From: Adineta steineri
Taxonomy: Eukaryota; Rotifera; Eurotatoria; Adinetida; Adinetidae
DNA: 64,000 nucleotides
Reading direction: 5' to 3'
NCBI GenBank assembly: GCA_905250115.1
Contig: CAJNOI010000021.1
Span: forward strand, 689,895 to 753,894
Shown here: in pieces, positions 32,591-50,627 of the stretch
Position numbering within the stretch: position 1 is the first letter of the stretch
How the letters are laid out: each line of letters opens with the position of its first letter
Translations under genes and position numbers: made by a program
The notes under the pieces: generated by a model
Database searches by the model: none
What the model was told of the DNA's origin: nothing
The model's input: the letters and a program-made list of their open reading frames with translations, nothing else

Positions 32591-35440
32591 ATTTTTAAAA
32601 TTTATCACGACTAAGTTACATATAATTATTTGTTGCATTTTTTCCCCATCTAATTACAATATATGCATTGATCTGTTGTTTAGTAATGATTTTTGGAAAT
32701 AAAACTGAATAGAAAATTTTTTCTAATAAATATTTAACTTTGTAAATAAGAGTTGACTAATAATTTTACGTCGTAAATTTGAATTGGCGTAGATAAATAA
32801 TATACAGTACACAGACAAATATTTTCACATTATAATTTTTTTAATTCTTATTCATTAATAGCAAAATAATAAGTATATAATACACATCAGACGTGATGAG
32901 AGTAGATGAAAAAATAGCATATAGGTTCATTAATTTTGGTAAAACAACAACTATTAATTTCTGTTATGTGCTAGTTTGCCATCAGAATCCATATAATCTA
33001 ATATTTAGTATGTATTAATATGATTTAAATAGAAAATATACTATGTGAACATTAGTTATCTCTTATTACTCTTGATTATCATCATTGACATGAAGTGTGT
33101 AAATACAGTGAATATGTGAGGTTGTTATTGAAATTAAAAGTACAAAGCAAAATTCTTTGGATATTAAAAACAATTAAATATTTAAAGATCATTAACAGAA
33201 ATCAAAAATTTTCAACTAAGTTTGACGATGTTTAATCAACGAAACAATCAATAAAAGAAATAAATGAAAAATGAAATTTTATATATTAGATTATAAACTG
33301 CGAATAATATATTTTTTCTTAAATATAATATTCTGTATTATTATTTAGATTAAAGTAAAAATACGTCATTTTTTATAGAATGAAATATGAAAAAATTCGC
33401 TTCTGTTTTTATTATGTCGCTATACTATTAATGAATTTTTTTTAAATTTAAATATATACTTTATTCTCTAGTCGATACGTAAATAAATATTTGCTAAAGT
33501 GCAGTATTGATTTGGTTAATGATTTAGAAAAGTAGCTGCAATGAATTTTCTACCAATAGAAACATACAGGTATATATTAACAATTGTTTCTTATTATTAT
33601 ATGATGTAATATGAGTTCATTATGTCATACGTGTATTGATAACATCATAGTTAGTCTTATATTTATTATTTCTTCATTATGATACTTCATGGTGTGAAAT
33701 TTAATATCAGACATGTAGTTCTCATGTATCTTCGTCGCCTTCATGTTTTTCGATACTAGTACATATTGGTATGAGTGAATGTATATAAATTATGTTTATA
33801 ATCATGATTCGAACAACATAGTTAGTACTTTGTTAACGAGATAATGACCATGAATATTCTTTATTATGCAGAAAATCTTTGTATGTTTTGCCAATAATTC
33901 ATAGAAACATCTCTTGTGTTGGAATTAGCTGTGATAATATTATATATTCTTGGAGTAGTTCTATCTGAACTCATACCAATTTACTACCAAATAATTCAGC
34001 TTTGATGGAAAATTGATTTTAAGGCTAAACAAAAAATTCTTTGAGATAAATTTTTATGAGTGAAACTTTAGTTTTATCTAATATTCATATTAGATAAAAT
34101 GATGTTAATAATACCATGTTTCATGCTTCTTTTGTATATGTTCGTATTTGAATTGATCTTAATGCTTCTCATCGTTATCTCAGCCAATCAAATAATAAAA
34201 AAATCGATAGTCTTCCTACTATAAATAGGTATTCCGTTGTTTTTTTACTAATTATGTTTAATCAACATCTATTTTTCTATCTATTTGGTTATTTTCATTG
34301 AAAAAAATGATCGTACTATGTTGTTGTTACATAATACTTTAAAAGAATTAATAAATCTAAGTTAAATACATGCATTCAATGATTATGTTTTTTGTAAATA
34401 TAATAGATAACGTGATCACATGTCAGAGGGTATTCTAACAATTTGTACTCTTTATATATACACACCCACACCTTTTCTTTCTCCTATTCTATCGTCCTAT
34501 ACAAATTCAAGCCAGTTGTTTTCGTCGCCCATCAGAATCATTGAAATTCTCATAGTTTGTCTCTTACTACTTTTTCTTCTTACTATACTCTTGATACAGA
34601 AGATGCAGAACGTTTTTTCTTTCTATTTAAACTTATAATTTTTTTGTCTGTCATATTGTATTTTAAATATACATTTAGTCTGACTAGAACGTTATAATTT
34701 GATTGCTGTCTTTCTTCTTTGTACTGTTTCACCGATGATGAGTAATCATAAAAACAACGTAATTATCATAGTAACTATAAACAGTATTGCAATATATACT
34801 TTTTCTCCTATCATAGTATCTATAAAAACAAGCTTTATTTTCGTTGTTTTTAATCTCTTAAACAGGTATATAACGATAAGAAGGTAGGTTGTACAGTCAA
34901 AATACAAGGGTAATAAACTCATAATATATAAGTATTAAATAGAATTTAGAAGAAGAAGAATTCTTTTTTTTCTGTTTGCTCTAGACATATTTGTCTACAA
35001 GCGATGTATTATTTCTTTTAATAAGCTTTTGGTTGAAGATTGTTTTTAATAGAATTAAAATTCGTATGTAAAAAATTGAAATTCGTTCATTAAAACTAAC
35101 CAATAAGTTTTTTTCTGTATGCATATATATATCGAGTAAAAGTTTGATGTAACTATTGCTCTATTTGCCTTCAATATTCTTCTCTGGCGCGAAAGAGAAT
35201 GATGATAAAAAGCGTGTCACGCGTTTGCTCTCTCTCTTTCGCTCTATGCAACATAAGAATATAATGCATCTATGTGTTAGCGATGAAGGACGAGCATAGG
35301 CAAAATTACAACCGCTTTTTTTTCCTTCTTGTTAGAGAACGAAGGAAGAAAAATGTTGTGAGACACCACGTGCGCAAAGAAATACCATAGTTCATCAATC
35401 TTTTTTTTTCTCTGTTGCAGAATAAATACTAGAAAAAATA
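32591..35440. other. Long AT-rich intergenic region upstream of the glycosyltransferase
   Basis: About 2.85 kb between two plus-strand genes. Most of it is very AT-rich and without coding signal. A CACACCCACACC stretch lies at about 34461-34472. The last ~300 nt change in character and contain an inverted repeat (35189-35242), listed separately. Open stretches at 34420-34638 and 34699-34887 are hydrophobic by composition and not convincing. Confidence 0.45.
35189..35400 (+). promoter_or_regulatory. Candidate promoter region of the glycosyltransferase gene
   Basis: GCGAAAGAGA at 35189-35198 is repeated in inverse as TCTCTTTCGC at 35233-35242. Between them lie CGTGTCACGCG-type sequence, and a palindromic CACGTG sits near 35368. 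The block is locally richer in G+C than the rest of this intergenic region and ends about 40 nt before the ATG at 35441. A regulatory role is inferred from position and symmetry only. Confidence 0.3.
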
Positions 35441-37923
35441 ATGGCAACAAAAGAAAACCAAAATAATATTACAATACCTCATGCCGATATTTTATTAATG
35501 ATCGTGGGCACGAGAGGTGATGTCCAGCCGTTCATTGCGTAAATTATAATACTTATTAATTAATTTAATTAATATAAAACTTTTTTTTTTGCGTATTTTA
35601 TAGTCTCGGTCAAGTATTATTAAAAGCGGGTCATCGTGTTCGTATAGCAACACATGAAACATTTCGTAAATTTGTTCGTGGAAATGGTTTAGAATTTTAT
35701 CCATTAGCTGGTGATCCAGCTGTTTTAATGTCTTTTATGGTGAAAAATTCAGGTGTTGTTCCTTCTGTTAGTAGTATTGTGGAAGGTGATCTATCAAAAA
35801 ATCGTAAAATTCTCGGTGAAATTTTAGCATCAACATGGCGTGCTTGTATAGCTGATGATGATGAAACTGGAAAACCTTTTACAGCTGAAGCTATTATTGC
35901 TAATCCACCATCATTTGGTCATATACATTGTGCACATAAATTACTAATACCATTACATATTATGTTTACAATGCCTTGGTCACCTACAACAGCATTTCCA
36001 CATCCACTAGTTAATGTTGATTATTCTCGTGCAGCTGTAGAAAAAGTTAATATGTTATCTTATAGTGCTATCGAAATGTTTGTAAGTGAATAATTATATA
36101 GGGATTAATATTAATATTTTATTTTAATAGACATGGTCGGGTATGCGTGATATTGTAAATGATTTTCGTAATAATGTATTAGGTTTACCATCATTACATA
36201 CACGTCAAGCAACATATATGATGATTGAAGAAAAAGTGCCTTATACTTATTGTTGGTCACCATCAATTGTTCCTAAACCAGAAGATTGGGCAGATCATAT
36301 TAATGTTTCAGGATTTTTCTTTCTGGAACATGATGCTACTGCAGATGATAAACAAAATGATGATTTAATTAAATTTCTTGGAATTAATAATAAAAAACAA
36401 GATAAATCAGTAACCGCACCAATTTATATTGGTTTTGGTTCAATTACAGGACATGATTCAGAACGTATACTTAAAGCTATAATTGAAGCACTTGAAAAAA
36501 CTGGTGATCGTGCTGTATTACTTGGTCTTGCTAAAGATGACGATAAATTACCTGACAATATTTTCAAAGTTGATGCTATTTCACATGATTGGCTTTTTCC
36601 ACATGGTTCGTTTCAATATATAGAATCAATATGTTTCTATTTTTTTGTATTTTAGTATCAGCTGTATGTCATCATGGTGGTGCCGGCACAACTGCTGCTG
36701 GTATTCGTGCTGGTAAACCAACAATTATTGTACCATTTTTTGGAGATCAATTTTTTTGGGGTAAAATTATTGAAAAACATGGTTGTGGTCCACATGCAGT
36801 ACCTGGAAAAGATATTACTGTTGATGATTTTATTGAAGCATTTAAATTTGTTCATAAACCAGAAACAAAAGTTGCTGCTGAACGTTTACGTGATGCTATG
36901 TTAAAAGAACATGGCTGTGATGACGCAGTAAGTGCTTTTCATTCACATTTACCTATAGAACGTATGCGAAGTGATCTTGAATCAACTTATGCAGCATGTT
37001 ATCGATTAAAACATTTTCATTTACAACTATCACGACGTGTTGCTCAAGTACTTATTATAGCAGGTCGTATTGATAAATCACAATTACGTCTTTTACCAAC
37101 TCGTGATTGGCCTTCTATATATGATAATCGTGTTCATGTACCATTCCATGGCATTCTAAAACATTCTCATCAAGCTATTGTAGCAATATATTCTGATACA
37201 TCAAATGGTTTTAAACAAGCTTTTCATTCTGATACTTGGTCGAAAAAAACTTATAGTGCTGTGGAAGGTCTTCTTCTTGGTTTAGGCAAAGGTCTTGGTC
37301 ATCTATGTATTGGTTGTACATCTTTATACGGTGAAATAACAGATGCATTAGAAGTTGCTCCATCATATTATGATCCTTATAAGTATGTATATTCATTTAA
37401 TATAATAATTATGTATATGTATCATTTTGTTTTTAGTGAAACTTCTACTGGAGAACGACCGGTTGTGACTAATTTTGAAACAGGTGTTCACGCAGCAATT
37501 CTTTCTCTTTATCATGGATGGAAAGAAGGTATTATAGATATTGTACATACACCAACTATTGGTTATGAACGTCAAGGAAGATTAGGTGGTGTAGCTGGAG
37601 CATTAATAGGTCTTGCTAATGGAATAGTAAAACCTGTAGCTGGAACTTTTTCATCATTAACTTGGTTTTGTCGAGGTATCTACGCACATATTAAGAATAA
37701 TGCTTTGACTGACAAAGGTCTTGAATCATCTCCTGTTCATACACTTGGTCTCGATTCAACGAATATTAATAAAGAACGAAATCAACATTCTAAAAATATT
37801 AATCAAACTGCATCTGATATAACTGGTTTTTCACCTGAAGTATGTCAACGAATTATATCTGAATTTGATGATATTCAAAAACAAAATAAACATTATCGTT
37901 CACATGAACATAAGTCTCGATAA
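35441..37923 (+). CDS. Sterol 3-beta-glucosyltransferase-like enzyme with C-terminal ATG2/VPS13-like segment
   Basis: Five exons: 35441-35538, 35604-36081, 36131-36605, 36656-37382, 37437-37923; 754 aa, all joins in frame. The N-terminal acceptor-side motif GTRGDVQPFIALG (residues ~23-35) and the sugar-donor motif CHHGGAGTTAAGIRAGKP (from ~355) plus FFGDQFFWG are the hallmarks of GT1-family UDP-glucose:sterol glucosyltransferases (UGT80/Atg26 type). Unlike fungal Atg26 it lacks an N-terminal GRAM/PH region. After the GT-B fold, residues ~600-690 (HGWKEGIIDIVHTP, GRLGGVAGALIGLANGIVKP) resemble the C-terminal region shared by ATG2/VPS13-type proteins and some fungal and protist glucosyltransferases. 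Predicted role: making steryl glucosides at membranes. The family is rare in animals, so horizontal origin followed by intron gain is plausible but not shown here. Confidence 0.85.
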
Positions 37924-38146
37924 TTAATTACTTACTATTATATACATATATAAATATGCATCTTTATACTCGCAAGAACAGTCTATCTTCTGATATTTTC
38001 TCATACTTCTTTTGCTTTAAGTTTTTTTATGTTTGTAATTATATAAAGCGATGTCTGTATTAGTTAATTAATCAAGCTAGATATGTTTGTTTTTGAATAA
38101 AGAAAAAGATTTCTATAGGAGTATTTTATTAAAAAAAAATTATATA

Positions 38147-40920
38147 TTACATTCTTATATAAAAATCTTGTCTTGATTGTTGTATTTCATCAAGTCTCTG
38201 TTTTCCTGCTTCAGATAAATTACAATTATCAATCCATAATTTTTTTAATGTTTGATTTTGTTGAATCATCGGAATAAGATAATCAATACTTGTATCAGTT
38301 ATTAATTTATTCGAAGAAAGTACTAACATTTTAAGTGTATTATTTTGATTTTCAAGTGTTTTAGCTAATAGTCGAACTCCATCATCACGAATTTGATTTT
38401 CTTCAAGATATAACCAACTTAATGTATGATTGATTTTAAGTAATTCAGCAAGATATTCTGCACCTTGATCAGTAATTCCATTATTTCGAAGAACAAGTGT
38501 TGTAAGAGCAGTATTATTATTAGGAATTGAAAGTATTTTAACAAGAGAATTGACTCCATTATCAGATATATAATTATTTCCAAGTTTTAATGTTTCTAAT
38601 GTATGATTATTATTTAGTGCATTAGCTAAAATTGAAATACCAATTGATGTAATTTTATTTGATTGTAAAGAAAGTAATTGACATTGCTTATTAATAATAA
38701 CTTGTTTAACTATTATATTCATATCTTCATCGATTAATTCCATTTCATCTAAACATATTGATGCATGATTATTATATTGTTCAAGTTTTTGTTCAAGTTT
38801 TATATTTTGATATTGTGGAAACTCTAAAAACAAAAAAAAGAAACAAATCAAGAATATATTATTTCATGTATTTTACCATTATGAAATTCTGTTGCTACTA
38901 TTGACCAATAATCCTGTTCGGATATTGATAAATAAGTTAAATTTTCATTCGTATGCAATAATTGTAATTTAGAAATATCATCTTCATTCAGCTGACTATT
39001 GTAAAATTCAAGATGAATTAATGAATGAAGTTCTTGACAAGCATGAATAATTGCTGTCATTAATTCATGAGATATAATTGATTGAGATATACGTAAATGA
39101 GTTATGAAAGTATCATGTAATAATGAATCGATAAGATAAGTTTCATTTTCATTTGACAATTCTATATGATAAACATGAAGACGAAGATGTTTAATAGATT
39201 TATGTTTTCGTAAGATTTTTAAAAGTTCAATAGTACCGGTTTTATCATCGGCAGATGTATGATCCATAATATCAAGTTCTACTAATGTATTATTTTGTTG
39301 AATTGCTTGACAAAGAGTATATAGAGTTGAAGATGAATTTAACCAAAAACTTAATTTTAATCGACGTAATAAAAAATTTGAAGTGAGAATTTTATTTAAA
39401 AATTCATTATTCATAAAATGACTGATGGATAATGTTGTTAATTCTTGATTATCTTTAAGAAAATTTTGATCATTTATTAAAAGATCATAACCAAAAATAT
39501 TTAATGTTCGACATATTTTATTTTGTTTTAAAATTTGAATAAATAATTTAATAGATTCATTTTGATTATTTGTAGAAAAATGAACTTTTAATGATTGATT
39601 TTTAAAATAAATTTCGATATGATCACAAATAAATTTTGATATACCTTTCCATTTACGAACTTCAATAGTAAAAATAACAAGTTGATGTATAGAAGAACGA
39701 TTAATAATTGTATCAAATAATTTATCAAGATCTTTTATATCAACTGAACAATTTTGAAGAATAAGAGTTAACATTGTAAAACCATTTTTTAAAGCATCAC
39801 AAAATAAATTCACATGTTTTGTTGTTAAATTTCCTGTTAAAATAGCTTCTTTTCTTTGCATATTAAATTTTCCACCTATAGATTCAAATTGTCGAATATA
39901 TTCCGACATTTTATTATTAAAACCAATAGTATTATAATGTTCTAAACAAACCCATCGTACATGACCATTATCAGTTATAGTTCGATAAAGATTTCCTAAA
40001 CTATGTTTATCATCTACACGATCTAAAAAGACTTCAAGTTCACGTAATTGTGCACCTTGTAATGGAGTTTCTGGTAGTATAGCTTTTTGAATCATAGATG
40101 AATCAATATGTGTAACTTCAGTATTAGTTTGATCGAGTACTTTTTCAACAACATCTAATTTATTATTAACATCATCATAATTTGTTGGTTCTTTGATAAA
40201 TCGTGGTAGAGTATTAGCTACGACAGTTGATATATTTTCTGATTGAGGAATAATAAAACCTCCTATTGAAAGTAAACCTCGAGCAATTTGTAATGTTGTT
40301 CGTAAATAAGAACCATAATGAGCAATAAATTCTTTTGGTTGCTTAATTGTATATCCATCATGTGGAGCAATATGTAATTTATCAGGTTCATCCGAACATT
40401 CACATAAGAAATATAGTTTATATTGAAGAAGAAATAAATTTTGTATACCATTTATCGATGTCCAACTATGATCATTAACTGGAAGAATAATAAAATAATG
40501 TGGAGTTGTATATTCATGTAATTCATACATTAATGTCATGAGATGTTTTATTCGATGTAGAGTTTCTTGTGTATTAGCAAGTATAAGATCAGTCTTTTTA
40601 TTCATCTCTTGCATTTTTGTATCAATACGATTAATGAATGTATGAACTACATCATTAGATTTTCCAATAGGTTCAATAGCTTCAATAATTTTATCTGGAC
40701 ATGCTTCAATACGTAAGGGAGTAAGTTGAATACCATTATTATCACGAAGAAAAGCTAATTGAATATTATCAATACATAGAACAGTAATATATGGAAAACG
40801 ATGTTGTACATCTTCCAAACATAAACATTCAATACCATTAAAGACAATTGTTTGAATTTGCACAAGTGTATCATGAAAACGTACTGATTGATATCTTATT
40901 TTTGGATTAATTTGCTCCAT
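38147..40920 (-). CDS. NLR-like leucine-rich-repeat protein
   Basis: Exons 38877-40920 and 38147-38823, 906 aa; ATG at 40920. Splicing (GTAAAA...TTTTTAG, 53-nt intron) joins ATEFHN to EFPQYQ in frame. Residues ~15-250 form a globular domain with LMYELHEYTTPHYFIILP, LYFLCEC and HDGYTIKQPKEFIAHYGSYL. From memory this resembles a module (LAKHEGYD...EFF.KYG) found in Mortierella-type fungal and some invertebrate repeat proteins; that link needs a search. A middle part has irregular leucine-rich segments. Exon 2 encodes about five regular 28-residue RI-type LRRs (LETLKLGNNYISDNGVNSLV, LTTLVLRNNGITDQGAEYLA) as in NLRC proteins. No NACHT P-loop is present, so it is not a complete NLR. Probably a recognition or scaffold protein. 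Confidence 0.78.
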
Positions 40921-41176
40921 AATATTGTATTCAGATAGTTATAAGACTTACATATATATATTCGAAATTCTAGTAGGAAGAAAATTGTCATATGATGTAT
41001 ATAATTGAGTTTTTGACAACAAAGAACAACGTGACAAATTTTTATCTGTTCTACGTTGTTGTCTTTTTCTCCCTCTGCTATTGATAACGAGTTTACTTGT
41101 ATGATGTAATCATATATAAATAACATTTTTACATAGCGAAAAAAAATAAATGAATCAAGATTTTAGAAATTTTATT

Positions 41177-42353
41177 TTATTCAAGTCCAAAGATTCTTCT
41201 ACCTAATGGAGTAAGATCTGTGTTAGGGTCGATATTTGCTTCTTGAAGTTCTGCAAGAATTGCTTGACGTCTATATTCTGCTCGTTCTAATGTCATAGCA
41301 GGATGTTGTGTAGGAAACATTTTAAAAAATTGTGCAAAACGAGGACGTAGACTAGCATTTGCTCGTGAGCCATGCATCGTACGTTGATCCCATAAAATAG
41401 CTGAACCAGCACGTGTAGAAATATGACAAGCAGCAGCGTACATATCAGGAATATCATCTTTATCAAATAGAAGAAATTGATAGTGTCGCCCAAATTTCTT
41501 GCGTAATGATTCATGTTCGACTGCCCATTGCGCGATATATTTATGAAAACCCGGTACAAGCCAAAAACCACCATCCTCTTCTAAGTTATCAGCAAGATTA
41601 ACTAAACCTTGTACATTCAATTCTCCTACTGCTGCACAACCAGGTTCATTATTCTCATCAATCCAATCATCATCAGATTTATATTGCAATTCGGAAAGAG
41701 CTTCCAATTGATGCGTATTGTCTTTATCTAAATTATATATAAGAAATAATTCTAAACTATATATGATTAAAAGCAAAAGTGATAATTAACCATCAATGTA
41801 GTTCCATGGATTCATATCTAAATGAAGATTGGTCATTGTTGCACGTTTAGGATGTTCTTTTGCAGGTCGAAACATTCCATAACGATCATGATTAACAAGA
41901 AGATTTTCTGTTTCTAAAATAGCAGCAAAAGCAACATGCAAAGCTGATATCTGTCGATTTAGTAAAATTTGTCGTGTCCATAAACTAGCATTACCAATAA
42001 TACCTTCTTGTACAAGACCAGTTCTATACCAATTTCTAAAGTACGATAACAAAAGAATAAATCAAGTAGTTTTGGGAATTTATAAAAGTATACTGTGAAA
42101 TCCATTGATTTTCATCATTTCGCAACGATTTTCCAGTACAGGATTCGATTACATTCCATATATCGGAGATAGTTGTTGCACATTGCTCTGGAGTAAAAAC
42201 ATTTGCAATAACTACAAAACCGTATTGTTTGAAAAATGCACGTGCTTCTACAGCTTCAGAACAATTATAACTCGAGAGAGCAAAGCTTTTAACATATCCC
42301 TCGGAATCTCTTGGTATGACAAGAGGTTGAAATGTATTATTCGAACCATCCAT
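41177..42353 (-). CDS. Phytanoyl-CoA dioxygenase (PhyH) family enzyme
   Basis: Exons 42094-42353, 41791-42035, 41177-41727; 351 aa, ATG at 42353. The Fe(II)/2-oxoglutarate facial triad is visible: H158 and D160 in TNLHLDMNPW and a distal H287 in RTMHGSRAN, with arginines about ten residues on (LRPR) that could hold 2-oxoglutarate. The N-terminal FFKQYGFVVIANVFTPEQC is the usual family opening. It should be a double-stranded beta-helix hydroxylase; the substrate cannot be told from sequence, and many PhyH relatives act on small molecules other than phytanoyl-CoA. No peroxisomal PTS1 (it ends IFGLE) and no signal peptide, so probably cytosolic. Introns of 55-63 nt. Confidence 0.82.
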
Positions 42354-42673
42354 TACAAAAGGTAGAAAGAAAGAACACTCGCATCATTGTTATATATGTA
42401 AAAATAATGAAAAGAATAGATGAAATTATGATTCATTTCATATGATGTAATTACATTTTTATTGAATCATGATATCTTCACATCGTAAATAGATGAATAA
42501 TCATGCTTCAAACTCTCCGTTATATGATTTAACTAGCAAATTCGATTGTAAAATAAAGTTCTCTCTATTCTATTATTTTCTTTACAAAAACAAATATAAA
42601 ATAAAATATTTTTCTAAATATAAAACTATCATTTTTTCACATATTTTTTTTCTCTAAAATATTTTAATTGTCA
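42354..42673. other. Intergenic gap between the PhyH and ABCC genes
   Basis: About 320 nt between two minus-strand genes; AT-rich, containing the PhyH promoter and the ABCC 3' UTR. Nothing else seen. Confidence 0.5.
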
Positions 42674-48821
<6,148 letters not shown>

Positions 48822-49679
48822 ATCTAGAATATCGAAAAGTTGTTATAAAAACAACATGATAATATATACTTATATATTACATACGTGTGGTTTTAAATAA
48901 ATATAATTATTACATATAATACTTTATTTATAGTCGTGCACTATATCAATAAACATACGTGAATGTACTATAAATTTTGTTTTTGTCCTTAACTTTCTTT
49001 TTTCGTGGCTTTCATAATTATTATTTGCAGCTAAAAAAATTATCATTGGTAGGAAAGAAAAAAAAATGCTTTGGAATTAAAAGACATACACTCACGAAAA
49101 GGATGTAAACTTGTGTGAGACGTATCGTGGTAGTAATTTTCTCCGTCGACAAAATTAGAAAAAAAAAGAACGAGAAAAAAATAGGTCGCAATAGAACAGA
49201 AAAAGAGAAACCAAGCATGTGCGTTTAAAAAAGTATATGACATCGATGATATGTTCACAAATGGGTTGAAACGATGGTTTGAACATCTATAAAAATAGAA
49301 GAAAATTATAACTTGTTGGACGATAAAAAAAAACGACATACTAAAAAGAAGTAAAACAAGGAAACTTCTCGTATAAAATTAACAAGTTTTTACTATCTTT
49401 AATTTCAAGCTCAAATCCTATTCTCTACGATTTTTCAGTAGGCAATCGAGTTTTTCTTGACAAAGTATAGTTGTCAATGATTATTTTGTAAATTAATATA
49501 GCGTTTTAGTGTATTCTTTTTCTATTGGATGTATAATGTTTTCCTATAAATGGCATCTGATGACTTGATTCTTTATATTTACATATTCTATAGTAGTATT
49601 ATTTCCTTTGATAGTACTCTTACAACTGTAATTTATTAGTTATAAATGAAATGTTTAGAAGTATGAAAATAGATAAATT
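48822..49679. other. Intergenic gap upstream of the ABCC gene
   Basis: About 860 nt, AT-rich with T-rich and A-rich runs near 49050-49350. It contains the ABCC promoter and the 3' end of the dioxygenase gene. Open stretches here are low-complexity Phe/Ile runs and are not called. Confidence 0.5.
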
Positions 49680-50627
49680 TTAATTTTGTTCAGATATTGA
49701 AAGCAATGCTTGAGTTTCGTCTGTCGTTGTCATTACGAAATCATATCGAATTAACCAGTCTTGTTCATCAACATCATATTTCTTGGCAATTGCTGTGTCT
49801 TCTACCTTTCCGATATCTACAATAAGATTTTTTTTAACACCAAAAACAGCATCACATGTTATATACGGATCATCTTGAAGGTATAAAGCCGTGACTAAGT
49901 CTGTATAATCACCTTCAGGAATCCAGATGCGAAAATGTATATGTGCTGGACGATAAGCTTGTCGATTAAGTTTTCCTAAGAGTTTTCCAACGGGACCATC
50001 TATGGGAACAGCATAAGATACTGGTTTAACACATTTAAAATAAAATTCTCCATCTTTATTTGTAGTAAGACGACCACGCATATCGGGTTTATCTCGATTT
50101 TTATATTGATTATCATAAAGTCCATTACCATCTGTTTCCCAAACATCGATTTTAGCTCCATGAATTGGTTTTCCTTTTGTATCTTTAATAGTAGCTAATA
50201 CAAGACATATTTCTCCTTTACCAGGTGATGCAATACTTTCACCATTAACTACATCTTCTGCATCATCAGTATAGAATGGTCCTAAAACAGTCGATTCTGT
50301 AGCATTTGATGGTTTTGGATTATTTAATGCATCGACAAGAACGCTGACTCCCAATATATCATTTAATAAAATAAATTCTTGTCGAACATCATTAGAGATT
50401 TGTCCACATTTAGTTAAGAATTGAATTGTTTCTGTCCATTCTTCAGTAGTTAATTTCGTTTCACGTATATAATCATGAAGATGATCAGCTAATTTTTCCA
50501 TTAAAAACTTTAGTCGAGGATTGGGTGTTTGACTGTTAACAAGCTTTATGTTCTTAGTAATATTATCAACTGTTAAATCCGTAAGTTGTGGAGATGTATT
50601 AGATACAACATAATTATCTGTCGACAT
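49680..50627 (-). CDS. Intradiol ring-cleavage dioxygenase (catechol/hydroxyquinol 1,2-dioxygenase type)
   Basis: Intronless, 315 aa from the ATG at 50627 (MSTDNYVVS); an upstream in-frame TTG is rejected. The N-terminal ~110 residues match the helical dimerisation region of catechol 1,2-dioxygenases, followed by TVLGPFYTDDAE. The four non-haem Fe(III) ligands are all in place: Y171 (GLYDNQY), Y205 (KPVSYAVP), H229 and H231 (RPAHIHF). IDVWETDGNG is also typical. The enzyme opens catechol-like rings between the hydroxyls to give muconate-type products; which diphenol it uses is uncertain, though the AVP loop and overall layout suit catechol or hydroxyquinol types. The family is bacterial and fungal. 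Being intronless beside intron-rich neighbours, it is a good horizontal-transfer candidate. No signal peptide. Confidence 0.87.
   Translation of the reverse strand: MSTDNYVVSNTSPQLTDLTVDNITKNIKLVNSQTPNPRLKFLMEKLADHLHDYIRETKLTTEEWTETIQFLTKCGQISNDVRQEFILLNDILGVSVLVDALNNPKPSNATESTVLGPFYTDDAEDVVNGESIASPGKGEICLVLATIKDTKGKPIHGAKIDVWETDGNGLYDNQYKNRDKPDMRGRLTTNKDGEFYFKCVKPVSYAVPIDGPVGKLLGKLNRQAYRPAHIHFRIWIPEGDYTDLVTALYLQDDPYITCDAVFGVKKNLIVDIGKVEDTAIAKKYDVDEQDWLIRYDFVMTTTDETQALLSISEQN

Noticed and set aside
32390..32702. Open frames on both strands over the last ADP-ribosyltransferase exon
   Set aside because: One is antisense, the other a shifted frame giving runs of Leu/Val; the spliced exon frame is continuous with the gene.
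34420..34887. Two plus-strand hydrophobic open frames in the 32.6-35.4 kb gap
   Set aside because: Ser/Ile/Leu-rich by composition, no conserved motif, no nearby splice partners.
49021..49339. Minus-strand Phe-rich open frames upstream of the ABCC gene
   Set aside because: Low-complexity translation of A/T runs; not consistent with any membrane protein family.
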